DNA from: Pardosa pseudoannulata | Lineage: Eukaryota; Arthropoda; Arachnida; Araneae; Lycosidae | DNA: 64,000 bases | Assembly (NCBI GenBank): GCA_032207245.1 | Contig: CM063507.1 | Span: 97,166,694 to 97,230,693, forward strand | Direction of reading: 5' to 3' | Shown: piece by piece, positions 13,832 through 27,830 of the stretch | Numbering within the stretch: the first letter of the stretch is position 1 | Layout: each line of letters begins with the position of its first letter | Program-made: the position numbers and the translations under genes | Notes under the pieces: model-generated | Seen by the model: the letters and a program-made list of their open reading frames with translations, nothing else | What the model was told of the DNA's origin: nothing | The model's database searches: none

Positions 13832-14851
13832 TATTAATACTGGAGCTCACACCAATACAATTGAGGGCTTGTGGAGCTCAATTAATAGATCCCTCCGCAC
13901 AGTTCGCAAGTGTGAAAATCAATTTTGATTCGCACCTTTGTGAATTTATGTGGAGGAAAATGAAAGAAAATCTACAAGATGCTTTTCAGGATTTTTTTAA
14001 ATCAGATCAAACGTGTATATCCACTAACCACTCAGGATACTTAAATTAGGTTAGAACTTTATTTATTTCATATTTTATGCTTAATTTTCGAAGGGTAACA
14101 AGTGATGTTATATTTCACATTTATATTATATTTTTTTATTTACTGCTTTTTGAACTTTATTCAAAATTGTGTCTTAATTTAATACAAAATGAAAAAGAAA
14201 TATTTTTAAACAATATTATTTTATAGTGTATTACATTGTTAAAAGTGATACGCTAAGTAATAAAATTTTTTTTTTACCAACTACCATTATTGTTACGGAA
14301 GATCAAGGGGAGCTTTACCTCACTTAGATAAGAAAAATCATTTCACTCCCTTACTTTCTTCAGAATTTTAAGCTAAAAATTTATTATTTATTTAAAACAT
14401 TTACTCCATTCTTATATTTCCATTTTAAGCTAATAATTTCTAGAAGTAATTTGTACCGTACTTTATAACTTTTAATTCTTTTGATAGTTTTAATTTAATT
14501 TCATTAAATAGCAACCATATTTTATAAATATAACTAAATATTTAATAAGCATAATTGCTTAAATATAACCAACTAATGCTTATATTTTGCTTAATTTGCA
14601 CTTATTGCAAAAATTCTGCACTGTTTAGTTCAATAAACAGTACAAAAGCTCCTTTAAATACATTAAAAACTCAAATTTTTATACATCATAACAAAATTTT
14701 AAAGCTTTTTTTGTTCAACATATGATTTGAAATTGAGTGTAAACTTTATACACAAATTGTAAACATCACTTGGCAACAATTTGGCGATCACTTGTACAAA
14801 AATAGTGCCAAAAACATGGCGGCAGGGCCCCCGGAACTGGGAATTTACCGA
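13496..14851 (+). mobile_element. Merlin-like DNA transposon (ISXO2/IS1595-type transposase), internally deleted
   Basis: The left end GGCTATTTCTCAGTTCGGGG and the right end read on the minus strand, GGTAAATTCCCAGTTCCGGG, form terminal inverted repeats. Flanks are GAAAAATT on the left (13488-13495) and GAAAAAATT on the right (14852-14860), an 8-9 bp target duplication as expected for Merlin. Paralogous unit C (about 35085) has this site without the 1.36-kb insert. At 13842-14040, plus-strand frames contain GAHTNTIEGLW and, after a shift, HLCEFMWR. These are the catalytic-Glu and C-terminal motifs of ISXO2-like transposases. The transposase N-terminus is missing and a T tract (13800-13829) sits in its place, so the copy is not autonomous. 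Confidence 0.65.
13800..13829. repeat. poly(T) tract
   Basis: Uninterrupted run of T inside the Merlin-like element, just upstream of the transposase remnant. Confidence 0.95.
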
Positions 14852-14859
14852 AAAAATTA

Positions 14860-16310
14860 ATTTGATGTAATATATTTTAATGTTGTTTATATTATATAGG
14901 GTTATAGTAATTGTAAAAGTAAACGATGAAACTTGCAAACCAGCTAAATACTTTATAATATATTCAAAATCACTGAAATGCAATTGAACAAACATGTAAT
15001 TTATTTCAAAAGCACTGTTATAAATTATGTGGACAAGAGGAAAAAACTATTTTAAAAAAAATTCTTTCCTCTACAGGTTTAATATATTATAAAAGTGAAT
15101 TAAATGATTCTAATAGTGCATAGAAGCAAATACACAATTTGTTATCATGAAAGAATATATTTTACTTAAGAAATAACTAGAATATATTATTATATTACAT
15201 TCTATTTTAAATCATATTTTTTGATGGTAAAAAATCTAAATGAATGCTGCTATAAAGAATCTAAGTAATATTTATTAGAGTATGTTTTGGGCTATAAACA
15301 TTGAAGTAGAAATTGTATGTTTCTTTCACTATACATTATTTATACTTCTTTTGTCAACCTTGGATGTTTAGAACTTTAATTAAAAATATCTATATATTTG
15401 TCACTTCTTGAAAATATTATACAAAAATGTGTTTATTAAGCAATTGCCACAGGAATTCATAAACTTCCTTCTTTGAAGTATGAGATCATGTTGCTAGGCT
15501 TGTAAACATAATAAATAAAATGTTCATACAGGTTCGGATACTGAAAATCAAGGGCTTTTAAAAGAGTCTTCAAAGTATCTATGAGAGAAAGAAAATTGTG
15601 ATATGCAAAAAGCTTAGTCAGATTTATAAATTATGTATTTCCTCAGACTTGTTAGTGTGGGGAAGAAGCATTATTTGCTTTACTGTTTTGTTACTCAGAG
15701 ATTTTGCTTAAAGTCAAATCTGGATGATCATGAACATCCATGGAAAAAGATAGATTCAAGCCCTGTAACTCTGGTTAGAATGAGCAGCACTCAACCGATT
15801 AGTCATATAGGTTGGTAAGAAAGAAAATTCTGGAAAGAAAGATTTTCCAAAAACATAAAATATTAGTTTTATTCCTGCACACGATATTAAAGAAGTAATG
15901 CCTTGATGAAATTGTTTACAATTTTTGTTTATCACGATTCATTGGAACCAAAAGAATCATTACAGAAAAAAGATATGTAATTTAACATTCCCAGTAAAAA
16001 TTCGATTGTACTATTTGAATAGCCAAATAATAGAAAAAAGAATATAGTGCAATTATTCGTTTAATAAAGTAGGCTAATTAGCAAACAATAATTACCTTAA
16101 CATGTTAGTCTTTATCCATAATTCTAAACTTAAAAAGAACATTTAAATGCAAACAATAATTAAAAATTATTATTTATTATAACTATTTGTGAGATATATG
16201 CTACAGCCAAGTAGCCATCACAATTCTTAAAATCAAACTAAAGCAAACTTATTAACTGTAGGAATGTTGCCAAATATGATAAAATAATTCTTACTTGCCA
16301 TAGTATAAAG
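14860..16310. repeat. ZNF-unit 5' flanking block, copy B (distal part)
   Basis: Closely matches 35090-36817 in unit C and 58560-58783 in unit D. Shared landmarks include TTTTGGGCTATAAACATTG, GGTTCGGATACTGAAAATC and CTTACTTGCCATAGTATAA. A short ORF at 15633-15818 is disrupted in the unit C counterpart, so it is not supported as a gene. Homology with C ends near 16310, where C carries the THAP-type insertion. Confidence 0.75.
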
Positions 16311-17395
16311 ATGCCATAGTAAAAACAAGCGTCCTAAAACCATAGAATCTGAAAGAGTGAAGTCATACCCCTTTAGAAGTTGAAAGAATCAAGTAGCGCC
16401 CTCTAGTGCGGAAAAATGCTTAAGTTGTCTAATCTGAGAAAAAAGAAGTGCAAATAAAATTATAATTCAGAATGTTAAACAACATTTTGCTAATTATCAC
16501 ATCAGCTAGTTTAATTTTTATTATTAATAAAAATACTTTGATTTAAAAAAAGAGTGATGTTTAATATAGATAAATGCCATTTTTATAAAAATCCTAGTTA
16601 AATATCTTCTATAATACTCATTTATAAAACATATAGGTAACAGGTTGATATTATGGAAAATAATCAACAAATAATAGAATAAAAAGTTTTTATTAATAAA
16701 AGCAATGTTTAAGATAGTATTTATCAGAAAAAGAAAGTATACAAAATGCTAACATTATTATTAAAATGTGGTGTATGCAACAAAACTTGAAAAATGCAAA
16801 AGAAATGCTATATGTAAGCAACATAAGTGATTGTGGAACTACAAACTACAATAATTTACTTAATAATAAAATATTCACAGAAGTTATACTAAGATTCTAA
16901 AGCAGTAAGTGATTTTTAATAAGTGGAAATATTAATGGTTACAGTAAGATATAAATACAGAATACAGTTGTATGTTACTAACGATATGCTGATTGCGAAC
17001 TACACACATGATTCTGGAACTTAGAATACTATAATTAAAAACACCATAAATATTCACAGGTTATACTAAAATTAGAAAACAATAATGATTTTAATAAATG
17101 ATCCTTGAGTAATAATATTAAAGAAAGAAATAAAAATGTTTGTGATCTGAGTACTCCTAATTTTTAAAGCATACTAGTGTTTAAGAAATGGGTAATCTTT
17201 GAATTAAATAAATGGCTTAGTTACAAAAAAAGAATAATAATAGTGTTGAGAATAAATCACAATTAAGATAATAATTTAAATATCATTTTCTTCTTTAGAA
17301 TTTGAGTTCTTGTTTAAATTTAAGGATAAGGCTATATTTTGTCATGAAAGGGGTGAGACGTCAAACTTTCAGATTCTCAGTTTCTAGACGCTTGT
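16311..17395. other. AT-rich sequence with a degenerate tandem repeat
   Basis: No gene. The segments at about 16780-16930 and 16970-17105 look like two diverged copies of one unit, sharing GGAACT, AAATATTCACAG, TTATACTAA and TTTTAATAA in the same order. Confidence 0.4.
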
Positions 17396-18614
17396 GATGT
17401 AAAATTTATGAAGGCCCCTACACTGAGCTTTGCGAACGTTTGTTGTAGCTTACTTGCTTTAACTATTCGTAACGATAAGGTAACGTCGAGAGAGAAGGCC
17501 AGATTGCTGCTCTGTGACATCACAATGAAGGGGCCACTTGTTTGATACTCGAATACAGAGGAGCACAGACTACAGATGAGTAACTTGGCCGTTTCAACTG
17601 GGGGGCGAAGAGGCAAAAGTTTTCAATAATGAATATTCGATAATCCTGAAACGGTAATGTTTAACCGTTAACTGTTACTTTTATTATTGTTTATTTAGTT
17701 ATAATGGCAAAATGTAATAAACATGTAAAATCAATGCAAAACGTAAAAACATGATGGTTCCTTTTGCTTTAATCTTCCAAAAAATGTTCTCTCTTACCAA
17801 GCTTTAAATATATCTGTCCCGAACGAAGGTAGGACAGATTACGCAGCAAATACTTGATCAATCAACTAAGTAAAAATGAAATTCAGCTAAGTAAAATTAA
17901 GTTAAGCTACTTTTTTCCAATTAAAACACAAATCGACTTTTTTCCAAAAATATAAACATAACTTATTTTCTTGAATGCATAATACAACATATCTCAAATG
18001 GTTTGTCTTCTTTACTTTCTTGACCGTTCTCCTCTTCACTCAAACACACGTTATCATTAAAATGTAAGTATTGTTTTACTTTGCAAATGAGTATAAATAT
18101 CAGTGTGTTTCTTACCGTTGGAATACTAATATTAAGATTTCAGTACGTTTTGAAGTTCTTACATATAATAAAACTAATAATTAGGATTATTCAAAATTGT
18201 AACATGGACTGAATTTTAAAATTTCGGAGAACATTTGGGATTGGGTTTGGTTTGATTTTAGAGAGCTACGGTTTACTGTTTCGTTCAAGAGGGTTAATGA
18301 GACCAGAACATACTGTTTAAAACCGATTCCGAACGGCTATGAACATTCATGCCATCAACTCACGAACTCCGGTACCGAAAAGCAGCTCTCTACCATTCGG
18401 TCATAGTTCTTTTGCAAATTCGGGGACACTCTGGTATTTATCGTATCTTATCTAACGATGCTTATTTGAATGACAGTAAAATTGTCCTTAAATTCTGATA
18501 TAAGAGCCCCTCCCATTGTTGGAAAAATTTCCCCTGTTTGGGAGAGAGGATAAATTTATTGTTTTGAAGCACCTTTGGGTACAATTTGAGCCACTTTTGG
18601 TATTGATAAAATGC
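17396..18614. repeat. 1.2-kb dispersed repeat, copy 1 (with embedded SINE)
   Basis: Homologous in the same orientation to 37983-39205. The first about 165 bp (17396-17561) are identical by eye to 37983-38148. The remainder differs by substitutions and small indels, and includes a degraded tRNA-derived SINE around 18290-18412. The open frame at 17377-17616 (-) lies mostly in the repeat and matches no family I know. Element class unknown. Confidence 0.65.
18290..18412 (-). repeat. tRNA-derived SINE, degraded
   Basis: The minus strand contains an A-box-like GGTAGAGAGCTGC and matches the SINE at 38870-38990, but the B box is partly lost. Confidence 0.5.
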
Positions 18615-18635
18615 AAAAAATGGTTGCCCCAGAAC

Positions 18636-19262
18636 AAATTCGAAGTGCAGAATGATGCACAGTGTCCAGTTTACGTAAAACTGGTGGTCCTGCTGAACCA
18701 TAAACGGAACAAGCGTAATCTATTTTTGAACGAATAATTGAACGATAAATGCGAAACGGTTAATAGCTATCGGAACCCCACGAAGTATTATCGAGGATTT
18801 TAAGAAGATTTAGAGTTTTTTCGCATTTTTTCCTAATAAATGAAACATGCTGAGTAAAAAATATTTTGTCACTAAAAATTTTTGAAGAGTCTGTGACAGC
18901 GATTTTAGTTAACCAAGATAAATTTGGGGCTCAGGATAGAGGCCACGTTTACGGCAAAAGTGAACACAGGATGTTTTCTTACTACAGATTTTAAAGCCGT
19001 TTAAGTTAGTCTTCTCAGTTATATTAAGAATGCCCCTTGAAGTTTCCGCTCGATGTAACGCATATCTTGTCCAGAACACGAAATCTGGAGATCATCAGCA
19101 TAAAGTGTAGAACTGATCGAAGGAGGAAGTTTGTGTAAAACCTGATTGATCTTTATAGTAAAGAGTCACCCTTAAAACTGAGTCCTGAGGCACTCCCTCT
19201 TCCTGAATAAAAACACCAGAAAACCTTTTTTTAATTCGAACTCGAAAGATACAATCAAGAGA
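18636..19262 (-). pseudogene. jockey-like LINE reverse-transcriptase fragment with intact YADD box
   Basis: The minus strand reads in broken frames through the RT region. GVPQ lies near 19190, then TLYADDLQISCSGQ around 19090-19115, then the thumb-like region down to 18636. It aligns with the split LINE at 41345-41810 plus 46879-47390 and has no insertion at the YADD box. It is therefore the unoccupied counterpart of the gypsy insertion site. Frameshifts and stops make it non-functional. Confidence 0.7.
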
Positions 19263-19595
19263 TTAAGGGACAATTGCTCATGGAACCATGTGCCATCTGT
19301 TCTTAATCCTGCGGATCTTGTTTTCCGCGAACTAAGTCCTTGTGATTTACCTGATTCATCCTTGTGGTGGAATGGTCCACCATTCCTTGTACAGGTTGAG
19401 TTATTTAGCGGTCAGTTGAGTTCATCTTCAATGGATGATACTGAGTATTCTCGTGAACTCAAGTCCAGTATAGACCCTGAAATGCTTGTATCATGTGTAT
19501 GTGTATCCTTAAATTGTGAAACCTCTTTTATATCTGATTTACTATGAGTAATGATTATGTATAAATTTTTCGTATATTTAGTTATGTATTAATGT

Positions 19596-20400
19596 AAAAC
19601 TTTCGAATGAGCATGTTTCTGGCCCCCTTAATGCTTCAGAAATTAAATCAAGCTAAAATAAGGTTGATCAGGATGGTTCAAAAAGAAGTATTTTTATCAG
19701 AGGTTTGGAACCTCAAGTGCGAAAAGTGTATAAAGCCTAACAGCAAATTGAAAAGCTTAAACCTTTTTTTAGATAGTGATGAAATTTTGACAGTTGGTTG
19801 GCGCCTGAGCAATTCAGACTTGCCTTATAGTACTAAACATCTTGCAATTTTACCTAATAAACATAAATTAACAATCCAAATTGAGCATTTCCATAGAACA
19901 AATCTTCACGTTGGAGCATCTTCTCTTTTACATCTTGTAAGAGAGAAGTTTTGGCCTTTGAGTGGTTGTTCTTTATGCAGGAATATGTAGTCTGTGTTTT
20001 AAAGCTAAATCTACTGTTACATCTCAGTTGATGGACAATGTGCCCCGAGATAGAGTAGTTCCCGATTATCCTTTTAATGTCTTTGGTGTAGATTTCTGTG
20101 GACCCTTCATGATTAAATATCGTAACCAGAGAAAACGTGTCCTTCATTAAATTTACGTATGTATTTTTGTTTCGTAACTAAAGCTATTCATACAGAGATT
20201 GTGTCAGATCTGACATCCGAAGCGTTCATTGCTACACTGAAAAGATTTTTTGGCAGAGGCAAGTGTGCTAAATTGCATTCTGACAATGGAAAAAATTTCG
20301 TTGGTGCAAATCGGGAGATTAAGAGACTTAGTTACGGAACAAGACATTAAAGGAATTTGAACCTATGGTTTGTGACATCGAAAGGTAGCACATTACCTAT
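19596..20400 (+). pseudogene. Bel/Pao-type LTR retrotransposon integrase fossil
   Basis: Plus-strand frames read in order: an upstream segment ending QKEVF; a VGWRLSNSDLPYS segment typical of the Pao integrase N-terminus; ILPNKHKLT; the H2C2-like IEHFHRTNLHVG and REKFWPLSG; CFKAKSTVTSQLM; DRVVPDYPFNVFGVDFCGPF (first catalytic Asp); CFVTKAIHTEIVSDLTSEAF; and KLHSDNGKNFVGAN (second catalytic Asp). The final catalytic Glu region is absent because homology stops near 20350. At least three frameshifts break it. No LTR was found, so it is an isolated fragment. Confidence 0.75.
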
Positions 20401-21170
20401 TTAACCATCAACTAACGATGAAAATTTATAAAAAAAAATTCTAAATTACATTTTAAAAATTCTTATATGTATTTTTTTAACATAACTGATTAGCTCACAG
20501 GAAATGTAGAATTTCGTTTGATATCCATATCTACTGTCCTTATTTAAAAAATGAATGAATACTAGTAAAAAATTTTAAGTTTCTGAAATCTATATACAAA
20601 ATATAAATTTAAGGATATGTAAAAGAGAAATAAACCTAATTACTTTTAGAGAATCTGAAATAAAATTCATTATGGCAAAAATATTAGACAATAAGTTCTC
20701 GCTGAATATTTACGTATCACACTGATTTGACTGAATATTACAAAAAGGATCTGCTTAGCAGAGCCTAAATTTTTGGGTAACTTAAAATGTGTTATTTATT
20801 TATTTTTAACTAACCTATATAATGAGGAATATGCACATGTGGGGGGAATGGAAGGACTTAATATTCTTCTGACAATTACAGACTCATTAATTCTAAAAAT
20901 GTTCTCAAAAATGTAAACAAAAAATAGGTCCATCATTTTTTAAAAATTAAATTTAAAATTAAGATAAAACCACGTCACTTCAAAACGCTCTGTGATTGGT
21001 TGTGACGTCACAGTTCATGATATTCAATGTTTATATTTTGTTAGGAAGAGGTATTTCCGGACTGTGCTTTGCTCGTATTTTAACATATTCTAGTCTTCAA
21101 TATTTATTTCTAATCCAACCTTTAGGATAATTTTCAGAAATTTCGAAATTATATGTCTATTTTTGTTTAA
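20401..21170. other. AT-rich sequence, nothing recognised
   Basis: No coding potential and no recognised repeat. A palindromic TGACGTCA occurs at about 21003, but a single 8-mer is not evidence of regulation. Confidence 0.35.
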
Positions 21171-21239
21171 AATGTCTCTCTTACCCAGACTTACCAAGGA
21201 ACAAACCAACAATCTCGTGGAAATTTACAGATTATTCTT

Positions 21240-21673
21240 TCCTCCATCCGTTGACTGTTGCAGCATCGAGTTCCACAGTCTCACTACATAGCTTTTTAAA
21301 AGAGTCCACGCCTTTCCTTGAACTTCTCAAACCATCCATTTGAAGCTTTGAAATCTATTTCAACACCCATTTTTTCAGAAAAAAAAAAAAAATCCTAGCT
21401 TTTTCGTTTAAGATATTTTCATCTATTGGAGTATTGTATTCCACAAAGGCCTTCTCTAAAACCGGGAATTTTCCCTCTCGTTCACGCATTCTGGATTTTA
21501 AGACACCTGCATCATTCGCTGCTAAAATTTTATCAGTTTTTGAGGTTCGTGAATAACGTACTTTTTTGGATACCAAACTATATCGCAATTTCAGCTTTTG
21601 GACATTTATTCTGTTCGACCGCGGCCAAAATCTTGCACGTAATATCTATAGAAATTTGATTTCGCTGAGCCAT
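21240..21673 (-). pseudogene. CENP-B/Tigger-like (pogo superfamily) transposase fragment
   Basis: From ATG 21673 (minus) the sequence reads MAQRNQISIDITCKILAAVE, then PKAEIA and KSTL, the N-terminal psq-type helix-turn-helix of CENP-B/Tigger proteins. Next come KILAANDAGVLKSRMR, GKFPVLEKAFVEY, an NEKARIF segment, FKASNGW and KFKERRG (second helix-turn-helix), and VELDAATVNGW. At least three frame changes and a stop in the first HTH break it. The DDE catalytic part is absent. An A/T homopolymer near 21380 causes one shift. Confidence 0.7.
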
Positions 21674-21679
21674 TTTAAC

Positions 21680-22780
21680 TAGAGTGAACAGTGCAATATG
21701 AATTTCTCAAAACTTGGAAAACAGAGAAGTTAGGAATATAAGGAAATGGATGGAATGTTTTGGCTTGTTGGTAAAATGTCTTGTTAAAGTGAATTATTTG
21801 AAGTAGAAGTGCAAACACTTTGGTTTTACAACAGACAAGAAAATTCTTAATGTGACATTAACATTGTTCTCAATAGTTCTATAACTGATATTTATGATTC
21901 TTTGAGTAAAAAGGTATATTAAAGAATGCTAAATAAATCAGGCTGTAAAAAAGATGTTACTAGGTGAAAAATCTGGTACAAATAGCCAAATTATTCAGTT
22001 TGTGACAAGAAAAAATTATTTGTTAACTTATAACTAAACAGACAAGTCAACAAGTGTCTCATGTAACTGAAGGGTGACATATAAAAATGCATATATAATA
22101 TATCAACATTATTACACTTTAATATCTCATAAAAATTCTCCCATTCTTATTCCTTCAAATCATTTTTCCAGCTACAAAATAAACTCTCCAACCCATTTCC
22201 CAAAACTTTCTCTGCAAAAAATGAAAATTTTCTGCCTACTCTCCATATTTTCCAGCTGTCCTTGGTTCACTTTTTAATTATCTAAGCTCCCTTTTCTAGT
22301 TAATAAAGCTGAATAAACTACTTTCTCAGTGAAAGTTTTCGTCTCTGTCTCGAACCAACGCTGTTCCAGCATGTGTTTTGATAATCATTCTATCTTTGAC
22401 TGTGAAACACATGTTGTTCTTTTAACTAAAATAAAATTCAATTTCTATTCGGACTTGTCCTTCTCTTCAATCTGGCTGAATGTAACATCTTCAATTAATC
22501 CAGTTGCCTACGCTTCTCCTTGTCCAGCAAGTAAATGCAATAATAGGGGTTAATTATTTGTGACTGGTCGATTTAATTTTCATCATGTTACATATATAAT
22601 TAAGCTTCTATTTTTAATTAAAAACATGTATAAACAAACTATAGATTTATGCTTATATAATAATTAAATAGTTTGGTATGTTGTTTTCAGACATGTATAT
22701 TTTATCTTAATTTATATAAGAGAACGAGAAAAAGAACAAAAACAAAATCAGACATTTGTTTATGAACACTATTATTGTTA
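21680..22780. other. AT-rich sequence, partly duplicated at 50680
   Basis: No gene recognised. The last about 90 bp (from 22690; landmark ACAAAATCAGACATTTGTTT) matches 50685-50750 and is the left flank of the THAP-containing insertion. Confidence 0.4.
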
Positions 22781-23319
22781 TATGATAAGCTTACTGGCCT
22801 ATTCTTTTGTGTTAGCGTGTAGTAAAACATGAGAACGCAGTTAACGATAACAATTTAATGTCAAAACAAATACAATAAAAATACTTAAATTACAACTCTA
22901 AACTGAACTAAACAGAAATGAAGTCTTACTGGAGGGAAGGGGGGAAACAACCTGTTAAACACATCTCCCAACTGAATTGCTATTTGGGAAAAACACAACA
23001 TAACACATACACCAACACATCTATCGAGACTATATATACTTACTAACTTGCATAAAGCTCACTCCGGAGCCAAATATGCTACAGCCGCTAAATTACACGA
23101 TTGGCTGTGGCTAAAGAGAAAGTGCATGTTTGTAAACAAATACGACTGCTGACTACAACTCCACTTTTCGTTGGCAAAACATTTCTTGTTTTCATTGTAT
23201 CTTACGACCTTCGGTGTGAATCACATATACAAAAAAACTAAATTTTATTTAAGGACTGGGGAAGGAAACATCAGAAACTGGACAAGTAGCTCAAAATAGA
23301 TATTTTAGCACTTACAAAA

Positions 23320-23320
<1 letters not shown>

Positions 23321-23350
<30 letters not shown>
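23321..23350. repeat. (TA)n microsatellite
   Basis: Pure TA run. A longer TA run occupies the equivalent place in the inverted copy (37699-37771). Confidence 0.95.
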
Positions 23351-23356
<6 letters not shown>

Positions 23357-23644
23357 CACTTCACACAGTACTATTAAGTATCATAATCAAAGAAAGTATA
23401 GCTACTTTGATTATATTAACAGGCACAATAAACTATTATACATAAATGAACATCTAATAAAAATGTGTAAAACCTGAGCATTTTAAGGACAAAAAATAAT
23501 TACGTTACAGTACTTCTCCCAAAAGCATAGAAAATACATTAGAAATATGAACAAAAAACAACTTAATAATAATAAAAGAATTCTTAGAGCATAATAATTT
23601 TATATAATCTATTACATTACTGTAAGGTTAACGTTTTACTACCA

Positions 23645-23870
23645 TTCTGAAAATGTGTGCCTCAAATTCTCAAAGAAGAGCTTGGAGTCCAGTCTTGCCT
23701 TTTCAAAGCTTTTATCGAAAGCCTTCGGAATGTAGAATCTTTAGGAAAGCAATAAAATCCAATTTATTCGGTTTTTTTTGAAACGGTTAGTACAGCCATA
23801 TGCACAACAGCTTGTTACCCTTTTCAAATAATTGACAAAATTAAAACCCCAATAACAAGCACAATCTGTA
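23645..23870 (-). pseudogene. THAP zinc-finger domain fragment
   Basis: The minus strand reads TSCCAYGCTNRFKKNRIN (first two Cys, CX4C), then after a frame shift a FPKDSTFRR stretch, then IKALKRQDWTPSSS and GTHFQNG. These correspond to the THAP order C..C, FP, W-x-P-S-S, and the C..H pair. The second Cys of the C..H pair and the expected Trp are altered and a stop interrupts the domain. The counterpart at 36930-37125 (+) keeps the ICGKHF form. Only this DNA-binding domain is present. Confidence 0.65.
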
Positions 23871-24108
23871 AGAAATTCAAATGTTTTGCCAACGAGGAAG
23901 TGGAGCTGCCATTTTTGCTGCACTTGACGTCATGTGCACATTCTCTATTATGTCAATAATAGGAAGGGGCGTTTCTGGGAATCGGCGGGAAGTTAAAAAT
24001 AAATCAACTGAAAATAAGTGATTTTAAGAAAATTAAGTTGGCAGTTAACTGAGCTATTTTAAGCTTAAAATTCTGAAAATGCCAACATTATAGCACTTTA
24101 ACCAGTTC

Positions 24109-24530
24109 AAAAGTCAAACTAATCGACTAAAGAGCAAACAAATTATTTTTCTATTTAAAACAATTAATAGTTGATTAATATTAGTATTAGAGAATATTAT
24201 AACCTACCTATTTCCAACAATTTATTTTAGCATAAAAATGTTATGTGCACACAAATGAGAATGAAATACACTTTTTGGTGTAATTTTGATTAAATGAGTA
24301 CAGCAGACGACATTGGCATCCGGCGTGAAATGCATTGCGATGTTTTGCGCAATCACTCTATACAGAAATCTGTGGATTTTCATAATTAACCCTCAGAATT
24401 TGTGGGATCAGAAACAAGCCCTAGGCATGAAATCATGACATCACATATTCGGGTCACAGGTAGCAAAGAGTTGTCCATATTGTAGCACCTCTGAACTTCG
24501 TATTAATATTTTAATTTCCTTTGATAATTG
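24109..24530. repeat. duplicated flank, copy 1
   Basis: Matches 50756-51170 in the same orientation (GTCAAACTAATCRACTAAAG, ATGAGAATGAAATACAC, GAAATCATGACATC). The minus-strand peptide over the copy at 51000-51130 contains VSVALTACFGSLKFGV, so a decayed coding sequence is possible, but I do not recognise it. Confidence 0.6.
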
Positions 24531-24699
24531 ATCTCTTCAACTGTAAAATACAATTTTATTGTACAAATACATAAAAAGATCATTTTAAAACTAAGTAGTT
24601 AACACAAAAAGGTACTGCTTCAAACTACATAATATACAAGATGTTAAAATGGATAAACAAAATTTCAATAAATGTACGACAGTTAGATTTTTATATTTT

Positions 24700-27027
<2,328 letters not shown>

Positions 27028-27830
27028 CATACAATTGTTTAGAACAAAATTATATATTCTTATGCCAGCTGTTAACTTTATATTTATTGTCTATTTTTGT
27101 TTCCACCACACACACATTAACATTTTTGTTAATGTAAACTTCAGTTTAATTTGTTTTTCAATTTAACTAACACTTTCCAATTGTTTTTTCTTCTATTCCA
27201 TGAAGAAACCCTCACAGAATGCTAATTTGTTTTGTAAACTGTATTTCACAACCAGCTGAATATATAAATGCAAGTCTCTTGTTATCCTGGGTGGTAGTAT
27301 TATTTTGACGATTAGTGAGTAGTGCCTTGTTTCTCAATATGTCTTACACTTATTGAAGATGCCTGTTTTTTATGTTAAACTTAATGTGTTTTTAAGAAGT
27401 GTTTTTTAATTCAGTGATGATATTTAAGAATAAAGTCAGTTAATATCGCATGTGGATTGATCATCATTTATTTTGCAAGGTTTTTTTTATCTATGAGTTG
27501 GGATGGTTCAAAAAAAAAAAAAAAAAAAAAAAAAAAACGGGAATGATGTCAAGAAGCTTTTACGTTATAAAAAGTTTACACTAACTATTTTTACCGATTT
27601 CATTTGAAAGTGTATTATTTTATATTAATAGTATAAATTAAAATGTTTACAAGCATTACTTATTTTAATAATCTTAATTAATTAAAGTATTTATTAATCA
27701 TCTCCTTTCTTTAAAATATTTTAAGTCAAAGAAGAGCTGCACATATGGCACATAATTATTATAAGTATCAGTAAATAAAAAATGCAAAATCAATTTCACC
27801 ACTTCTACAATATTGTTTATTTGGTAAAGC
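27028..27830. other. AT-rich intergenic sequence, nothing recognised
   Basis: No gene. Contains an A tract at 27510-27537. Confidence 0.4.

Larger units (their letters stand above)
22785..24108 (-). mobile_element. THAP-domain-containing insertion (about 1.3 kb)
   Basis: The flanks 22690-22780 and 24108-24480 are contiguous in a second copy at 50685-51170, which lacks this segment. That makes it a presence/absence insertion. Inside are a THAP-like fragment (23645-23860), a (TA)n run at 23321-23350 and a segment (23100-23320) that matches 37775-37980 in inverted orientation. Exact ends and target duplication are not resolved, because the empty copy has about 12 unmatched bases at the junction. 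A P-element-type transposon is possible, since these carry THAP domains, but no transposase catalytic region is seen. Confidence 0.5.

Noticed and set aside
21003..21010. TGACGTCA as a CRE promoter element
   Set aside because: A single palindromic 8-mer with no adjacent gene. Similar GACGTCA motifs occur by the THAP copies without pattern.
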